DNA of 64,000 bases from Natronorubrum daqingense (GCF_001971705.1 NZ_CP019327.1:3333438-3397437); one strand, 5' to 3'. Positions 48,450 through 58,937 are shown, numbered from the stretch's first letter. Made by a program: numbers and translations. Notes: a model not told the origin generated them from the sequence alone.

Positions 48450-49202
48450 TCAGTCGCCGCCCGGAACGCCACCGGCAGTCGACTGTTCCATATCCGGTTC
48501 AGCCGTGCCCGCATCTTTTGCATTCGCTTCAGCCTCCGCCTCGGCTGCAGCTTCGGCTTCTTGCTCTTCTTTTTCCTGTTGTTCTTTTTTCTCTTTGATC
48601 TTCTTCAGTCGGAACGTCTCCTCGCGCTCTTGTTCCTCGAGTTTCTGTTCGATGTACTCCTGGTTCTCGTAGAGGTCGGGCAGGAGTTTGAACTCGAGGG
48701 CATTGACGCGTCGCTTCGTCGTCTCGATTTCCCGGAGCATCTTCTTCATCGCCGTCTCGACTTCCGCGGCGAGGATGATGCTCTCGAGGAGGTCCTCGTA
48801 GGATTCGGCGGCCTCGTCGATGCGAGCGGATGTCCCCATAATCCCGTACCCGCGCTGATCGAGGCTCTTCGAGACGCGCGAGGATTCGATCTGCGGGACG
48901 ACGACGCCCATAATATTTTTCGACTCGGTGGTGATTTCGGGGTGTTCCTGCAACGCGGCGGCAGCCCCACGGACCGCGACGTCGCCTTCCATCGCTCGAG
49001 CCATGTTGATCTTCTTTTGAGCTTCCTCGTAGTCGTCTGCGAGGTCGCCACGAACGTCCTGGGCCTTATCCAGGATGTCCATGAACTCCATGATCAGCCC
49101 GTCTCGTTTCTTTTCGAGTGTCCCGTGCCCACGTTCGGAGAGTTCGATCCGATCCTCGATCTCCATCAGGTTCTTACGAGTGGGCTTGACGTCCTTGGCC
49201 AT
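48450..49202 (-). CDS. atpD: A-type ATP synthase subunit D
   Basis: A 250-residue coiled-coil protein, the central stalk of the archaeal A-type ATP synthase. [20 protein letters not shown] opens the N-terminal helix and [20 protein letters not shown] is the conserved C-terminal segment. An Ala/Glu-rich tail ([18 protein letters not shown]) is a haloarchaeal extension. ATG 49202 gives the natural start MAKDVKP. The gene is separated from atpB by a lipoprotein gene, unlike the usual compact order. Confidence 0.94.
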   Translation of the reverse strand: MAKDVKPTRKNLMEIEDRIELSERGHGTLEKKRDGLIMEFMDILDKAQDVRGDLADDYEEAQKKINMARAMEGDVAVRGAAAALQEHPEITTESKNIMGVVVPQIESSRVSKSLDQRGYGIMGTSARIDEAAESYEDLLESIILAAEVETAMKKMLREIETTKRRVNALEFKLLPDLYENQEYIEQKLEEQEREETFRLKKIKEKKEQQEKEEQEAEAAAEAEAEANAKDAGTAEPDMEQSTAGGVPGGD

Positions 49203-49355
49203 CTTGTGGGGAAGTTGCGCTCCCAATCGGATAACTGTTTACAGTTGTGTTGACTACCGTGGCCTGCGATCGGTCGCTGAGTACGATTTGGGCCGGATCG
49301 GTACCAGCCTTCTTCGACGTCACCGTCGACCGTCGTCCCGCTCCGAGCGTTACGG

Positions 49356-49937
49356 TTACGTCTCTCCGACGGACGCACCGACGACGCCGGCGTACCACGT
49401 TTCCTCGATTCGGACGGCGAGGACGTCTATCGACTCCGACCGTTCTTCTTCCTTACCCTCGAGGTCGAGTTCGTAGGTGAGCCACTCGGCGTCCGATACC
49501 GTCGCGTTTAGTTCGTCCTTTGCCGCCTCGATAGCGTCGTGGTCGGTCGTGGATTCCGCACAGTCCGTAGCCGCGAGCGCGTAGTCGTCGACGGTGTCGG
49601 CGAACCGATCCTCGAGGTAGTCGACGAAATCGTCCCGGTCGTACTCCTCGAGGTACTGGGTGGGATAGTACTCGCCGGCCGCCTCGAACTCGCCGTCGAA
49701 TGTCGACTCGAGGAACCCGATACCGGCCTCGCACGCCGTTTTGTACCGTTCGGTATCGTCGGAGTGGTCGTCGTCCGAGCGACCGTCGTCTTCGGAATCT
49801 CCTTCAGCGTCGTCCGTCGCGTCGTCGGTACCGCTCGATTCGCTCCTCAACTCGTCGAGACAGCCTGGGGCACTGACCAGCAGTGTGCTGGCCGCCGTCG
49901 TCGAGAGCACACCTCGCCGCGAAATTCGTTCGTTCAT
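49356..49937 (-). CDS. Tat lipoprotein inserted between atpB and atpD
   Basis: A 193-residue protein. SRRGVLSTTAASTLLVSAPGC is a Tat lipoprotein signal (RR at residues 7-8, lipobox SAPGC, Cys26). An acidic Asp/Ser spacer (residues 30-65) and a helical domain (ACEAGIGFLESTFDGEFEAA, then YPTQYLEEYDRDDFVDYLED) follow; the domain resembles DUF3887-like helical repeats but I cannot confirm. It is on the same strand as its ATP synthase neighbours, with 129 and 153 bp gaps, so it probably has its own promoter. Confidence 0.78.
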   Translation of the reverse strand: MNERISRRGVLSTTAASTLLVSAPGCLDELRSESSGTDDATDDAEGDSEDDGRSDDDHSDDTERYKTACEAGIGFLESTFDGEFEAAGEYYPTQYLEEYDRDDFVDYLEDRFADTVDDYALAATDCAESTTDHDAIEAAKDELNATVSDAEWLTYELDLEGKEEERSESIDVLAVRIEETWYAGVVGASVGET

Positions 49938-50066
49938 GAGACAAGTGTTCTATAGATTGGAATAATTATTGTCATTTCCATCCGTACAATCGGTAGTCTT
50001 TCAGCGTGGATTACTGGCTGTTGGCGCACTGAAACCGAGAAAATTGAAACGATAAACTCGGGTCGG

Positions 50067-51485
50067 TTAGTCGGCGGACACTTCGGCGGCTTCCGCCTCG
50101 TCTTCGCGGTAGTGTTCTTCGATGAGGTCCTCGTCGATCCGGTTGAGTGCCTCCTTCGGAAGCATCGAGAGGAGATCCCAACCCAACTCGAGCGTCTCCT
50201 CGATGGAGCGGTTGTTGTCGTAGCCCTGCTGGACGAACTCCGTCTCGAAGCGGTCGGCGAAGTCGAGGAACTTGTTGTCCCGTTCGCTGAGCGCTTCGCG
50301 ACCGACGATGTTCACGAGGTCACGCAGGTCCTCCCCCTCCGCGTAGGCGGCGTACATCTGGTCGGAGACGTCGCCGTGGTCTTCGCGGGTCAGGCCCTCG
50401 CCGATCCCGTCGTCCATCAGTCGCGAGAGCGATGGCAAGACGTTGACCGGCGGCTCGATACCCTGGCTGTTGAGGTCTCGATCCATCATGATCTGGCCTT
50501 CCGTAATGTAGCCGGTCAGGTCCGGAATCGGGTGGGTGTCGTCGTCACCAGGCATCGTCAGGATCGGAATCTGCGTGACCGACCCTTCCTTACCCTCTAT
50601 CCGGCCCGCACGCTCGTAGAGCTGTGCCAGGTCGGTGTACATGTATCCGGGGTAGCCACGGCGGCCCGGAACCTCCTCGCGTGCGGCACCGATCTCGCGC
50701 AGCGCCTCACAGTAGTTGGTGATGTCGGTCAGGATGACCAGCACGTGGTAATCCTTCTCGAAGGCGAGGTACTCGGCCGTGGTGAGCACGAGTCGCGGCG
50801 TGACCTGGCGCTCGACGGCCGGGTCGTCCGCGAGGTTCATGAAGACGACCGAGCGCTCGAGTGCGCCCGTGCGCTCGAAGTCTTCCATGAACTCGTTGGC
50901 CTCTTCCTGAGTAATCCCCATCGCACCGAAGATGACTGCGAACTCCGACCCGTCTTCGTCGTCACCTTCTTCCTCTTCAGGCACGGTCGCCTGACGGGCA
51001 ATCTGGAGCGCGAGGTCGTTGTGTGGCAGTCCGGAACCGGAGAAGATCGGCAGCTTCTGGCCGCGAACCAGCGTGTTCATGCCGTCGATGGAGGACACGC
51101 CGGTCTGGATGAACTCCTCTGGGTACTCTCGAGAGTAGGGATTGATCGCTTCGCCGACGATGTCGATTCGATCGTCGGGGACGATTTCCGGGCCGCCGTC
51201 GATCGGATTCCCGGACCCGTCGAGCACCCGTCCGAGCAGGTCCTCGGTGACGGGCATCTTCATCGTCTCGCCCAGGAACCGAACGGACGCGTTGCGGTCG
51301 ATACCGCCGGTCCCTTCGAAGACCTGAATCGAGACGAGTCCGTCGCTCGATTCCAGCACCTGACCGCGCAGCGTTTCGCCCTGCTCCGTCTCGATTTCGA
51401 CGACCTCGTCGTAACCGACGGGTTCGTCGACCTCGGCGAACACCAGCGGACCGCTGATCTCCGTGATCGTTTGATATTCCTTCAT
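50067..51485 (-). CDS. atpB: A-type ATP synthase subunit B
   Basis: A 472-residue non-catalytic nucleotide-binding subunit. [20 protein letters not shown] opens the beta-barrel domain; [20 protein letters not shown] stands where subunit A has a P-loop, and [23 protein letters not shown] is the conserved B-type motif. It forms the hexameric head with subunit A. The start is 2 bp from the atpA stop, so they are cotranslated. The C-terminus is short and acidic. Confidence 0.97.
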   Translation of the reverse strand: MKEYQTITEISGPLVFAEVDEPVGYDEVVEIETEQGETLRGQVLESSDGLVSIQVFEGTGGIDRNASVRFLGETMKMPVTEDLLGRVLDGSGNPIDGGPEIVPDDRIDIVGEAINPYSREYPEEFIQTGVSSIDGMNTLVRGQKLPIFSGSGLPHNDLALQIARQATVPEEEEGDDEDGSEFAVIFGAMGITQEEANEFMEDFERTGALERSVVFMNLADDPAVERQVTPRLVLTTAEYLAFEKDYHVLVILTDITNYCEALREIGAAREEVPGRRGYPGYMYTDLAQLYERAGRIEGKEGSVTQIPILTMPGDDDTHPIPDLTGYITEGQIMMDRDLNSQGIEPPVNVLPSLSRLMDDGIGEGLTREDHGDVSDQMYAAYAEGEDLRDLVNIVGREALSERDNKFLDFADRFETEFVQQGYDNNRSIEETLELGWDLLSMLPKEALNRIDEDLIEEHYREDEAEAAEVSAD

Positions 51486-51487
51486 AG

Positions 51488-53251
51488 TTAGTACAGGCTC
51501 CGAATCTGTTCTTGCAGGTCCGATTCGAGTTCGTCGATGAACTCGTTCCACTCCTCGGACGTGTTCATTCGGTTGAGGCGTGGGGCCGCGTCGACGTTCT
51601 GGATCTCTTCGACCGGAACGCCGGCTTCGAGCGCGTCGAACGCCTCGTCGTTGAACGTCCTGATCGCCTCGAGCATTCGGTAGGTCTTCTTCGGATCGCA
51701 GTAGGTGTCGACGTCGTGGAACGCGTTCTGCTGGAGCCAGGCTTCACGCAGGTAGCGTGCGACCTCGAGGGTCAGTTGCTGGTCTTCCGGCAGCGCGTCC
51801 TTGCCGACGAGTTGGACGATCTCCTGGAGTTCGCCCTCCTCGTCTAACACGTCGACCGCCCACTGGCGAACCTCCGGCCAGTCGTCCGCGACGTTCTCGC
51901 GGAACCACGGATCGAGTTGCTGTCGATACAGCGAGTACGACTCGTCCCAGTTGATCGACGGGAAGTGCCGACGCTCTGCGAGGTCGGCGTCGAGCGCCCA
52001 GAACGTCTTGACGATACGCAGCGTGTTCTGGGTAACCGGCTCGGAGAAGTCCCCGCCCGGTGGCGAGACCGCGCCGATAACCGAGATGGACCCCTCGTCG
52101 CCGTTCATCAGTTGGAATTTGCCGGCACGCTCGTAGAACTCCGAGAGCGCTGCGGCGAGGTACGCGGGATACCCCTCTTCGCCGGGCATCTCCTCGAGTC
52201 GACTCGAAATCTCACGCATGGCTTCGGCCCACCGGGAGGTGGAGTCGGCCATGAGCGCGACGTCGTAGCCCATGTCGCGGAAGTACTCCGCGATGGTGAT
52301 GCCGGTGTAAATACAGGACTCACGGGCTGCAACTGGCATGTTAGACGTGTTCGCGATGAGCGTCGTCCGAGCCATGAGCGGCTTGCCCGTGGTCGGGTCT
52401 TCCAGTTCCGGGAAGTCCTCGATGACCTCGGTCATCTCGTTGCCACGCTCGCCACAGCCGACGTAGACGACGATGTCCGCGTCGGCCCACTTGGCGAGTT
52501 GGTGTTGGGTGACCGTCTTCCCGGATCCGAACGGACCGGGAATCGCGGCCGTTCCACCTTTCGCGATCGGGAAGAGGCCGTCGAGAATTCGCTGCCCCGA
52601 GACGAGTGGGACCGTCGGCGTCTCCTTCGTGTCCGCGGGTCGCGACTGGCGAACCGGCCACTCCTGGTGCATCGTGACTTCTTCGCCGGAGTCGAGTTCG
52701 ACGACGACTTCGTCGACCGTGAACGAACCGCTTTCGACCGACGTTACTTCGCCTCCCTCGTAGTCCGGTGGCACCATCACGCGATGGGTGATGCTCTCGG
52801 TTTCGGGAACTTCACCGACGACGTCACCTGCCTCGAGCGTGTCGCCTTCCTCGACGGTCGGGGTAAACTCCCACTCCGTCTCGAAGTCGATGCCGGGGGC
52901 GTCGACCCCGCGGTCGAGAAACGCCGTCCCCATCTTCTCCTCGAGAACGTCGAGTGGGCGCTGAACACCATCGTAAATGGCGTCCAGAACGCCTGGGCCG
53001 AGGTCGACACTCAGGGGTTCGCCCGTGTTCTCGACGGGTTCTCCCGGGCCAACACCGGAGGTTTCTTCGTAGACCTGAATCGTGGTCAGGTTTCCTTCGA
53101 TCTCGATGACCTCGCCCATCAGTCCTTCGTCGCCGACGTAGACGACGTCGTTCATCCGGGCGTCGAGGTCCGTGGCGGTCACGACTGGACCACTCACGCT
53201 TTCGATTAGACCGTCTTCGTCGACGGATTCGATGTCTTCTGCCTGGCTCAT
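51488..53251 (-). CDS. atpA: A-type ATP synthase subunit A (catalytic)
   Basis: A 587-residue catalytic subunit with P-loop [17 protein letters not shown], the A-type non-homologous region around residues 115-185, and [34 protein letters not shown] (seen as DSTSRWAEA and GEEGYPAYL). The length equals that of an intein-free subunit; some haloarchaeal and thermococcal atpA genes carry inteins at the P-loop, and none is present here. It hydrolyses or makes ATP in the A1 head. The gene overlaps neither neighbour but is only 2-3 bp from them. Confidence 0.97.
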   Translation of the reverse strand: MSQAEDIESVDEDGLIESVSGPVVTATDLDARMNDVVYVGDEGLMGEVIEIEGNLTTIQVYEETSGVGPGEPVENTGEPLSVDLGPGVLDAIYDGVQRPLDVLEEKMGTAFLDRGVDAPGIDFETEWEFTPTVEEGDTLEAGDVVGEVPETESITHRVMVPPDYEGGEVTSVESGSFTVDEVVVELDSGEEVTMHQEWPVRQSRPADTKETPTVPLVSGQRILDGLFPIAKGGTAAIPGPFGSGKTVTQHQLAKWADADIVVYVGCGERGNEMTEVIEDFPELEDPTTGKPLMARTTLIANTSNMPVAARESCIYTGITIAEYFRDMGYDVALMADSTSRWAEAMREISSRLEEMPGEEGYPAYLAAALSEFYERAGKFQLMNGDEGSISVIGAVSPPGGDFSEPVTQNTLRIVKTFWALDADLAERRHFPSINWDESYSLYRQQLDPWFRENVADDWPEVRQWAVDVLDEEGELQEIVQLVGKDALPEDQQLTLEVARYLREAWLQQNAFHDVDTYCDPKKTYRMLEAIRTFNDEAFDALEAGVPVEEIQNVDAAPRLNRMNTSEEWNEFIDELESDLQEQIRSLY

Positions 53252-53254
53252 AGT

Positions 53255-53590
53255 TTAGCTTTCTTGTTCGTCCTCTTCCATGAGGTCGATACCGATCGCG
53301 CGTTTGATTTGCTCGCGCAGCCCACCACCAGCGGTGCCGGCACCGATCGTGACGACGACCGGTTCGACACTCGTCTCGACGTTCTGGCGGACGTTCCGCG
53401 AGAGATGTTCGAGGTCCTCGTCGTGCATAACGACGATACCAACACCCTCGTCGTCGAGGGCGGCCGTCACCGCGTCGTCTAACTCCGCGTCTTTCTCGTC
53501 GTCCGGCACGTTCTCGAAGCGACTGACTCCCGCGAGGCGAAAGCCAGTGGTGAACTCCGGGCTGCCGACGACTGCGATTTCCTGACTCAT
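53255..53590 (-). CDS. atpF: A-type ATP synthase subunit F
   Basis: A 111-residue Rossmann-like regulatory subunit: EIAVVGSPEFTTGFRLAGV, then VGIVVMHDEDLEHL and VVVTIGAGTAG. Subunit F binds the central stalk D and modulates rotation. It begins within the atpC stop region (overlap of 4 bp) and ends 3 bp before atpA, the standard operon position. Confidence 0.93.
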   Translation of the reverse strand: MSQEIAVVGSPEFTTGFRLAGVSRFENVPDDEKDAELDDAVTAALDDEGVGIVVMHDEDLEHLSRNVRQNVETSVEPVVVTIGAGTAGGGLREQIKRAIGIDLMEEDEQES

Positions 53591-54657
53591 AGGATCACCA
53601 GTTCCTCTTCGATTTCGTTCTCGTCGAGGCCGACTTCGCGACCGCGAGCGATCGCACGGATGTTCTCGACTTCGCGTTCCTTCGCGAGGATGTACGACAA
53701 CACGGCCGAGACCGACGCCGGGTAAATGCTCGAGAGCGTATCAGCGTACTCGAGCAACGCAGCGTCTAGTGCGTGCTCGAACTGGATAAGGCTGTCAGCA
53801 TCCCGCAGTCGAGCCATCGCTCCGGAGAGACGGTCGCCGTAGCGCTTGTTCTCGTCGATGTGGTCGACGAGTTCGTCGAAATCGCCGACGAGGCGATTGA
53901 GATCCGATTCGTCGAATAAGACGCCGCCCTCGATGTAGTAGCTGGCCGGATCGAGGTCTGCACCGCTGCGAGCGAGTCGGAGTGCGTTTCGTGCGTTTCG
54001 GAAGTCGATTTCTGCTTGCAGGAATTCGATGTACTTCGCTTCCGGTCCTTCCTGGAGTTGCTCTCCTCTTGGGGATCGACTGACGTCCTCGAGTAGGTGC
54101 TCGTAGAACTCTCGGTCGAGTGCGTTCTCGAGGGGAACGAGTGCGCCGGTTTCCTCGAACTCCTCGTAGGCGTCCGAGAGCGGCTCGTAGTAAATCGTCC
54201 GGTTGAGTACTTCGATGGCGTCCTCGATGGAGTCGACCTCGAGCAATCGGTCGATCGTCTGGTCCTCGAGTTCGCCGGCACGGATCAGGTCGGTCTGGAT
54301 CTCTTCGGCGTCGGTATCGGTGTAGATGCCACGAATAATCGTCTTCAGATTCCAGACGTCGAACTTCCGAAGGTATCGGGCAACGAGGTCGTAGAGTCGT
54401 CCCTCCGACCAGTCGAGTAAGTCGTGAAAGTGCTTCGCGAGATTCCGATTCAACGCGTACTCGATCAGATCGACGCCGGAGAACCTGGCGCCGAGATCGT
54501 TGATCTCGCGCTCGTACTCCGATTCTTCCATGAACCGTGCGATCCCGCTCGGCCCCATCCGGATCAGCTTCCGATAATCTTCGTCCGCGAACAGCGAGGC
54601 TCGGCGTGACCGAACGCGAGCGTTCACGTATTCCGGATTCGAGGCGCCTATACTCAT
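53587..54657 (-). CDS. atpC: A-type ATP synthase subunit C
   Basis: A 356-residue helical protein of three similar helical bundles (for example PEYVNARVRSRRASLF and LAKHFHDLLDWSEGRLYDLV; later KEREVENIRAIARGREVG). It connects the membrane ring to the central stalk. It overlaps atpE and atpF by 4 bp at each end, showing tight translational coupling. Confidence 0.93.
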   Translation of the reverse strand: MSIGASNPEYVNARVRSRRASLFADEDYRKLIRMGPSGIARFMEESEYEREINDLGARFSGVDLIEYALNRNLAKHFHDLLDWSEGRLYDLVARYLRKFDVWNLKTIIRGIYTDTDAEEIQTDLIRAGELEDQTIDRLLEVDSIEDAIEVLNRTIYYEPLSDAYEEFEETGALVPLENALDREFYEHLLEDVSRSPRGEQLQEGPEAKYIEFLQAEIDFRNARNALRLARSGADLDPASYYIEGGVLFDESDLNRLVGDFDELVDHIDENKRYGDRLSGAMARLRDADSLIQFEHALDAALLEYADTLSSIYPASVSAVLSYILAKEREVENIRAIARGREVGLDENEIEEELVIL

Positions 54658-55235
54658 TGCTCGAAGAGTTGGGTGCTGATCTCCCGGAGGTTGTCTTCCC
54701 AGACGTCCTCGAGTAGCGAGTCGAACGTGTTGTTGACTCGGACTCGAGACTGGTCGCTTTCGACGACGACACCGCCGAGACAGTCGTACTCGCCGGCGTA
54801 CTCGTAGCCGTCGTAGTCCTCGAGGATCGACTCGATGAGCTCTTGGTCTTCCGCACGACCGTAGACGCTCACGTCGTCACCCTCTTCGAATTCGTCGCTC
54901 GCACCGTCGAGGACGGCTCGCGTCAGTTCCTCGCGGGTCTCTCCCTCGAGGGAGGCGAGTTCGTCTTCGACTTGCTCACGAACGTCACCGAGTACGTCAC
55001 GACGGGCCTCCAGGCGTTTTTGTTTCGCCTCCAGTTTCGCACTGGAGAGACGCTGTTCGCGAAGCTGCTCGATCTCGCGCTCGACGGACTGCTCTGCGTC
55101 AGCGAGGATCTCCTCGGCGTCTTCCTCGGCGGCCGATTCGATCTCGTCGGCGCGCGCTTCGCCCTCGGCGCGGATGTCCTCCGCACGCGCGTGGGCCTCT
55201 TCTCGAATGTCTTCTACGACTGTGTCCAAACTCAT
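54654..55235 (-). CDS. atpE: A-type ATP synthase subunit E
   Basis: A 193-residue peripheral-stalk subunit: a long N-terminal coiled coil (EEAHARAEDIRAEGEARADE, EREIEQLREQRLSSAKLEAK) and a C-terminal globular domain ending CLGGVVVESDQSRVRVNNTF. It pairs with subunit H in the stator. ATG 55235 lies 22 bp after atpK. Confidence 0.94.
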   Translation of the reverse strand: MSLDTVVEDIREEAHARAEDIRAEGEARADEIESAAEEDAEEILADAEQSVEREIEQLREQRLSSAKLEAKQKRLEARRDVLGDVREQVEDELASLEGETREELTRAVLDGASDEFEEGDDVSVYGRAEDQELIESILEDYDGYEYAGEYDCLGGVVVESDQSRVRVNNTFDSLLEDVWEDNLREISTQLFEQ

Positions 55236-55257
55236 TGGTAAGAGAAGGCGGCGGTGG

Positions 55258-55524
55258 TTATCCGACAACGAAGACGACGACCAGCGCCAGGATCACGAGC
55301 GTCTCTGGAAGGACGGTCATGATCAGACCTGGAACGAACATATCGTCGTCCTCGGCGATTGCGCCGACGGCAGCGGCACCGATACCGCGCTCGGCGTATC
55401 CCGCTGCGAGTGCCGCGAGACCGACGGCGAGTGCCGCCATCCCTTCGTCGGAAACGTTCTCGAGGGTCGCTCCTTCAGCTTGCAGTGCAACATCCGCCAG
55501 TTCTGGTCCAAGTTCAAGTACCAT
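55258..55524 (-). CDS. atpK: A-type ATP synthase proteolipid subunit K
   Basis: An 88-residue two-helix proteolipid of the membrane rotor: AALAVGLAALAAGYAERGIG as first helix, GLIMTVLPETLVILALVVVF as second. Glu74 in LPET is the expected ion-binding carboxylate. It has one hairpin, as in bacterial c subunits, rather than the multiplied forms of some methanogens. It lies 6 bp from atpI and 22 bp from atpE. Confidence 0.94.
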   Translation of the reverse strand: MVLELGPELADVALQAEGATLENVSDEGMAALAVGLAALAAGYAERGIGAAAVGAIAEDDDMFVPGLIMTVLPETLVILALVVVFVVG

Positions 55525-55530
55525 TGTTAG

Positions 55531-57786
55531 TTAGTCCTCACTGTGATTTCGATCGTGTCCGAACGGTTCGTAGTTCTTTCCACCGCCTTCATAAAACTTC
55601 CCAAAGAACTCGACGTACTCGAGCCTGATACCCTGTAATCCGGCACTTGTGATACCAAGTAGCAAGACTACAATGTGCCCGACGATTAACACGAGTACAC
55701 CGAGGATGAAGAAGCCAATCGCGACGGCTCCGTCGCCCATGTAGAACAGCCCGTCGAACATCACCTGTCCGTCTTCGGGTCCGTAGCCGGTCCACGGAGC
55801 CATGAATGGGCGTTCTCCTGCGTCGGTCTCGACGCCGCCGAACACCAGCAGGTTGACGACGAACGCCATCCCACCCTTCGCGAGCAGGACTGCGGCGATT
55901 CGGGCGTAGGAGACGCCGTGTGCGAACGGGATCGCGAACTCCGCGAGTTCGACGGGATCACCGATCGCGAGCAACACGAGTCCAGCGATAACGAGTAAGA
56001 ACGGGATCGTTACTTCGAACCCGCCGACGTAGGCGATATCGCTGGGAACGGTGAAGATGTCCATCAGCGGGAAGCCGCTGAATCCGAGGTCGAACGCGCC
56101 GCCGTCGAAGGTCGTAAACAGGAATTCGGGTTTGACGTCCGATGCCTGTGGCGTGAAGACCCAGATCCAGAGTCCGTTGAGCATCAGGATCCACGAGCCG
56201 CTGTGGGTGATCGCTCCCCAGAGGCCGTGGCCGTGTTGGATATTCTCGACGAAGTCGAGGATGTATCCGATGTTCAGGTGAATGATACCGAACAACAGGC
56301 TGATGATGAGCCAGGCGAACGCGAAGTCGATCGTGGCTGGCGCCAGCCCTTTGTCTCCCATCGGCGCTCCTCCGTCGCCGAAGAGCATGTATCCGAGTTC
56401 GTGGAGTCCGAAGAACTCGCCGAACAGGATTCCGAAGAAGATGGTGAACGCACCACACCACATGGCGACGCCACCGAGGCTCGTGATTCCCGGACTATCG
56501 AAGCTCTGGTACATGTAGAAGCCGGTCAGCACGTACAACAGGCCGTAGCCGACGTCGCTGATCATGAACCCGAAGAACAGCGGAAACGTCAGGAACATGA
56601 AGATAGTCGGGTCGAGCTCGTTGTATTTCGGCCGGTTGACCGCTTGTACCAGCGATTCGAACGGCTTGGCAGCCGACGGATTCTTCTGAATCGTCGGCGG
56701 CTGGTCGCTCATCGTCACGGCCGAGCCACCGTCCGTCATCGCCTTCTGGGGCTGCTCGTTATCCGCGGCAGCCGCGTTTTCGTCGTCGCTCTCTTCGTCG
56801 TCTTTCGCCGTCTGTGTCCCTTCCTGAAGCTCTTCAGTGTGGGTCTTGCCGTGACGGTCGTAGCTCGCTCGCTCGAGCTCTTCGATTTCGACGCTTTCGC
56901 CGACGGCGTCGCGCAACGATGCGGCGAGGCGTTCGTACTCGTCGGAGGGAATCCACCCTTCCGCGATGAACGCCCGATCCGTCGTCGCGAACTGCAGCGG
57001 TGCTTCTGCCTGCTGTACTTCGATGCTCAACTCCTCTTCGACGCGGAGGAGAAAGCTCGCCTCGTTCGCTTTGATCTGTTCGAGTTCCGCGTCGATGTCG
57101 TCGATTTCGTACTCGAGTTCGCGTTTACGCTCCTCGAGTTCGTCGACGTAGGAACTCGGCGTCTGGTCCGTTTCTGGGACCTCGTGTCGCGTGAACTCGA
57201 CGCCGACGAGGGCGTCGTCGATCGGGCTCGAGCCGGCGTCGTCGGTGGACGCAGCGACGACCGCCACGATGTCTCCACCGGTAAACGTCTCGAACGCCCG
57301 GATCTCGTCGGATGCAGCGACTACCTCTTCGATCTGGGCGTGTGGACCCTCACCGACGACGACGTCGACTGAATCGTACCCCGACAGGAGGTCGAGATCG
57401 ATTCCGAGCTCCGCGAAGGGTGCGACGCGGTCGATTCGCTCTTCGACCTGTCGAAGCGATTCGCGGATATCACTCCGTTCGTCGTCGAGTTCGTTGACTC
57501 GCGTCCGAATCTCTTCGACGCGGGTTTCCCAATTTTCCTCGAGCGTCCCCGGTTCGGCCTCGTCGGCCGAAAGATCGAGGGTATTCTCGAGGGCGCGAAC
57601 GGTCACCAGTTTCTCGGAGACGTCGTCGGCTCCTTCGATGGGAGTTCCGTTGTCGAATCCCTCCCAGGAGCCGTCGTAGTCCGACAGGTGAACCAGGTTC
57701 AGTTCGTGAACCGTCTCGATGACCGGGGACATGACGCCCCGTGAACCGGTCACCGAGATCTTGCTCATCCGTTCAGGTCTGAGCAT
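55531..57786 (-). CDS. atpI: A-type ATP synthase subunit I (a-type stator)
   Basis: A 751-residue protein. The N-terminal half is cytoplasmic and coiled-coil rich (LDDERSDIRESLRQVEERID, YVDELEERKRELEYEIDDID); after an acidic linker near residue 350, the C-terminal half has about seven helices (YNELDPTIFMFLTFPLFFGFM, GHIVVLLLGITSAGLQGIRL). It forms the ion half-channels. MLRPERMSKISVTGSRGVM is the usual haloarchaeal start; the ATG at 57786 overlaps atpH by 14 bp, and a second ATG at 57768 is possible. Confidence 0.94.
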   Translation of the reverse strand: MLRPERMSKISVTGSRGVMSPVIETVHELNLVHLSDYDGSWEGFDNGTPIEGADDVSEKLVTVRALENTLDLSADEAEPGTLEENWETRVEEIRTRVNELDDERSDIRESLRQVEERIDRVAPFAELGIDLDLLSGYDSVDVVVGEGPHAQIEEVVAASDEIRAFETFTGGDIVAVVAASTDDAGSSPIDDALVGVEFTRHEVPETDQTPSSYVDELEERKRELEYEIDDIDAELEQIKANEASFLLRVEEELSIEVQQAEAPLQFATTDRAFIAEGWIPSDEYERLAASLRDAVGESVEIEELERASYDRHGKTHTEELQEGTQTAKDDEESDDENAAAADNEQPQKAMTDGGSAVTMSDQPPTIQKNPSAAKPFESLVQAVNRPKYNELDPTIFMFLTFPLFFGFMISDVGYGLLYVLTGFYMYQSFDSPGITSLGGVAMWCGAFTIFFGILFGEFFGLHELGYMLFGDGGAPMGDKGLAPATIDFAFAWLIISLLFGIIHLNIGYILDFVENIQHGHGLWGAITHSGSWILMLNGLWIWVFTPQASDVKPEFLFTTFDGGAFDLGFSGFPLMDIFTVPSDIAYVGGFEVTIPFLLVIAGLVLLAIGDPVELAEFAIPFAHGVSYARIAAVLLAKGGMAFVVNLLVFGGVETDAGERPFMAPWTGYGPEDGQVMFDGLFYMGDGAVAIGFFILGVLVLIVGHIVVLLLGITSAGLQGIRLEYVEFFGKFYEGGGKNYEPFGHDRNHSED

Positions 57787-58105
57787 GGACGTCCTCCTGG
57801 AACAGGGAAACGACGTGATCGACCACGTCGTCGACCCGCTCCTGGGCGCGCTCGGCTAATGCTTCGCGCTGCTGTTCGCCCTCTTCGAGGACCGCCTCGC
57901 ACTCCTCGTCGATCTCTTCGCGCGCCGCTTCTAGTTGGCGCTCTTTGAGATCACGCGCGTCTTGTTCCGCTTCCGTGCGAATCTCCTCGGCACGTTCCCG
58001 GGCCTCGGCTATTCGCTCGTCGCGGTCGTTCTGTGCCAATGCGACGATCTCGTCGGCTTCCTCCTCCGCCGACTGTATTCGTTCGAGAACCTCTGGCCTC
58101 GGCAT
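57773..58105 (-). CDS. atpH: A-type ATP synthase subunit H
   Basis: A 110-residue, highly charged coiled-coil protein (EVLERIQSAEEEADEIVALA, then RAEEIRTEAEQDARDLKERQ), the peripheral-stalk partner of subunit E. It is the first gene of the operon atpH-I-K-E-C-F-A-B. A TATATG element about 33 bp upstream on this strand marks the operon promoter. Confidence 0.9.
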   Translation of the reverse strand: MPRPEVLERIQSAEEEADEIVALAQNDRDERIAEARERAEEIRTEAEQDARDLKERQLEAAREEIDEECEAVLEEGEQQREALAERAQERVDDVVDHVVSLFQEDVHAQT

Positions 58106-58135
58106 ACTCTAAGCGGGTGAACGTTTGCGAAGGCG

Positions 58136-58144
58136 CGTATATGG
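58136..58144 (-). promoter_or_regulatory. TATA box of the ATP synthase operon
   Basis: CCATATACG on the minus strand, about 33 bp before the atpH ATG (58105). It is the only AT-rich element in the short divergent gap and fits a near-leaderless operon start. Confidence 0.6.
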
Positions 58145-58263
58145 TAGTTGCGAAAGACGGCCAGCGATACCCGGCACGAGCAGGCCGGTTCGAGTCGATC
58201 GTTCGGCTCGCCTGACCACGTGGAACAGCAGACATATCCCGGTTCGCTCGAAACGCTGTGCCA

Positions 58264-58887
58264 ATGGGAATCCTCGAGAACAAAGCCCGGGCTCGATTGT
58301 TCTACAAGTACCTCTCGAAGGTCTACGACCAGGTCAACCCCTTCATCTGGAACGAGGAGATGCGAGCAGACGCCCTCGAGTTACTCGAACTCGACGACGA
58401 CACGACCGTCCTCGACGTCGGCTGTGGCACCGGCTTCGCCACCGAAGGGCTCCTCGAGCACGTGGAGGAAGTGTACGCCCTCGACCAGAGCGAACACCAA
58501 CTCGAGCAAGCCTACGCGAAAGTCGGCAAACGCGCCCCGCCGGTTCACTTTCACCGAGGGGACGCCGAGCGCCTCCCGTTTGCGACGGACACGTTCGACG
58601 TGGTCTGGTCCTCCGGTTCGATCGAATACTGGCCGAACCCGATTCTCGCCCTTCGCGAGTTCCGCCGGGTGCTGAAACCCGGCGGACAGGTACTCGTCGT
58701 CGGCCCGAACTATCCCGACAGCCTCCTCGCCCAGAAACTCGCCGACTCGATCATGCTCTTTTACGACGAGTACGAGGCCGATGCGATGTTCAAACGCGCC
58801 GGCTTCGAGGACGTCAAGCACATGTTCCAGGGCCCGTCCTACGACCCGGACGTTGCGATCACGACGATTGGTCGAGCACCCGAGTAA
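58264..58887 (+). CDS. Class I SAM-dependent methyltransferase (quinone methyltransferase-like)
   Basis: A 207-residue Rossmann methyltransferase. Motif I is TTVLDVGCGTGFATEGLL, motif II region GDAERLPFATDTFDVVWSSG, and post-motif LREFRRVLKPGGQVLVVGPN. The opening ARLFYKYLSKVYDQVNPFIW resembles menaquinone and plastoquinone (MPBQ/MSBQ) methyltransferases; haloarchaea contain methylated menaquinones, so this is a likely role (inference). ATG 58264 lies about 28 bp after an ACATATCC element, so it is leaderless; a GTG two codons earlier is possible. The gene is divergent from the ATP synthase operon. Confidence 0.88.
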   Translation: MGILENKARARLFYKYLSKVYDQVNPFIWNEEMRADALELLELDDDTTVLDVGCGTGFATEGLLEHVEEVYALDQSEHQLEQAYAKVGKRAPPVHFHRGDAERLPFATDTFDVVWSSGSIEYWPNPILALREFRRVLKPGGQVLVVGPNYPDSLLAQKLADSIMLFYDEYEADAMFKRAGFEDVKHMFQGPSYDPDVAITTIGRAPE

Positions 58888-58937
58888 CGTCCTCTACAAC
58901 GAACACCCAACACGAACGAACGCCACGACACGTTCGA

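Noticed and set aside
50112..53209. Long plus-strand frames opposite atpB and atpA
   Set aside because: They are antisense to highly conserved ATP synthase genes and show no domain of their own.
51488..53251. Intein in atpA
   Set aside because: The P-loop region is continuous and the protein is 587 residues, the intein-free size.
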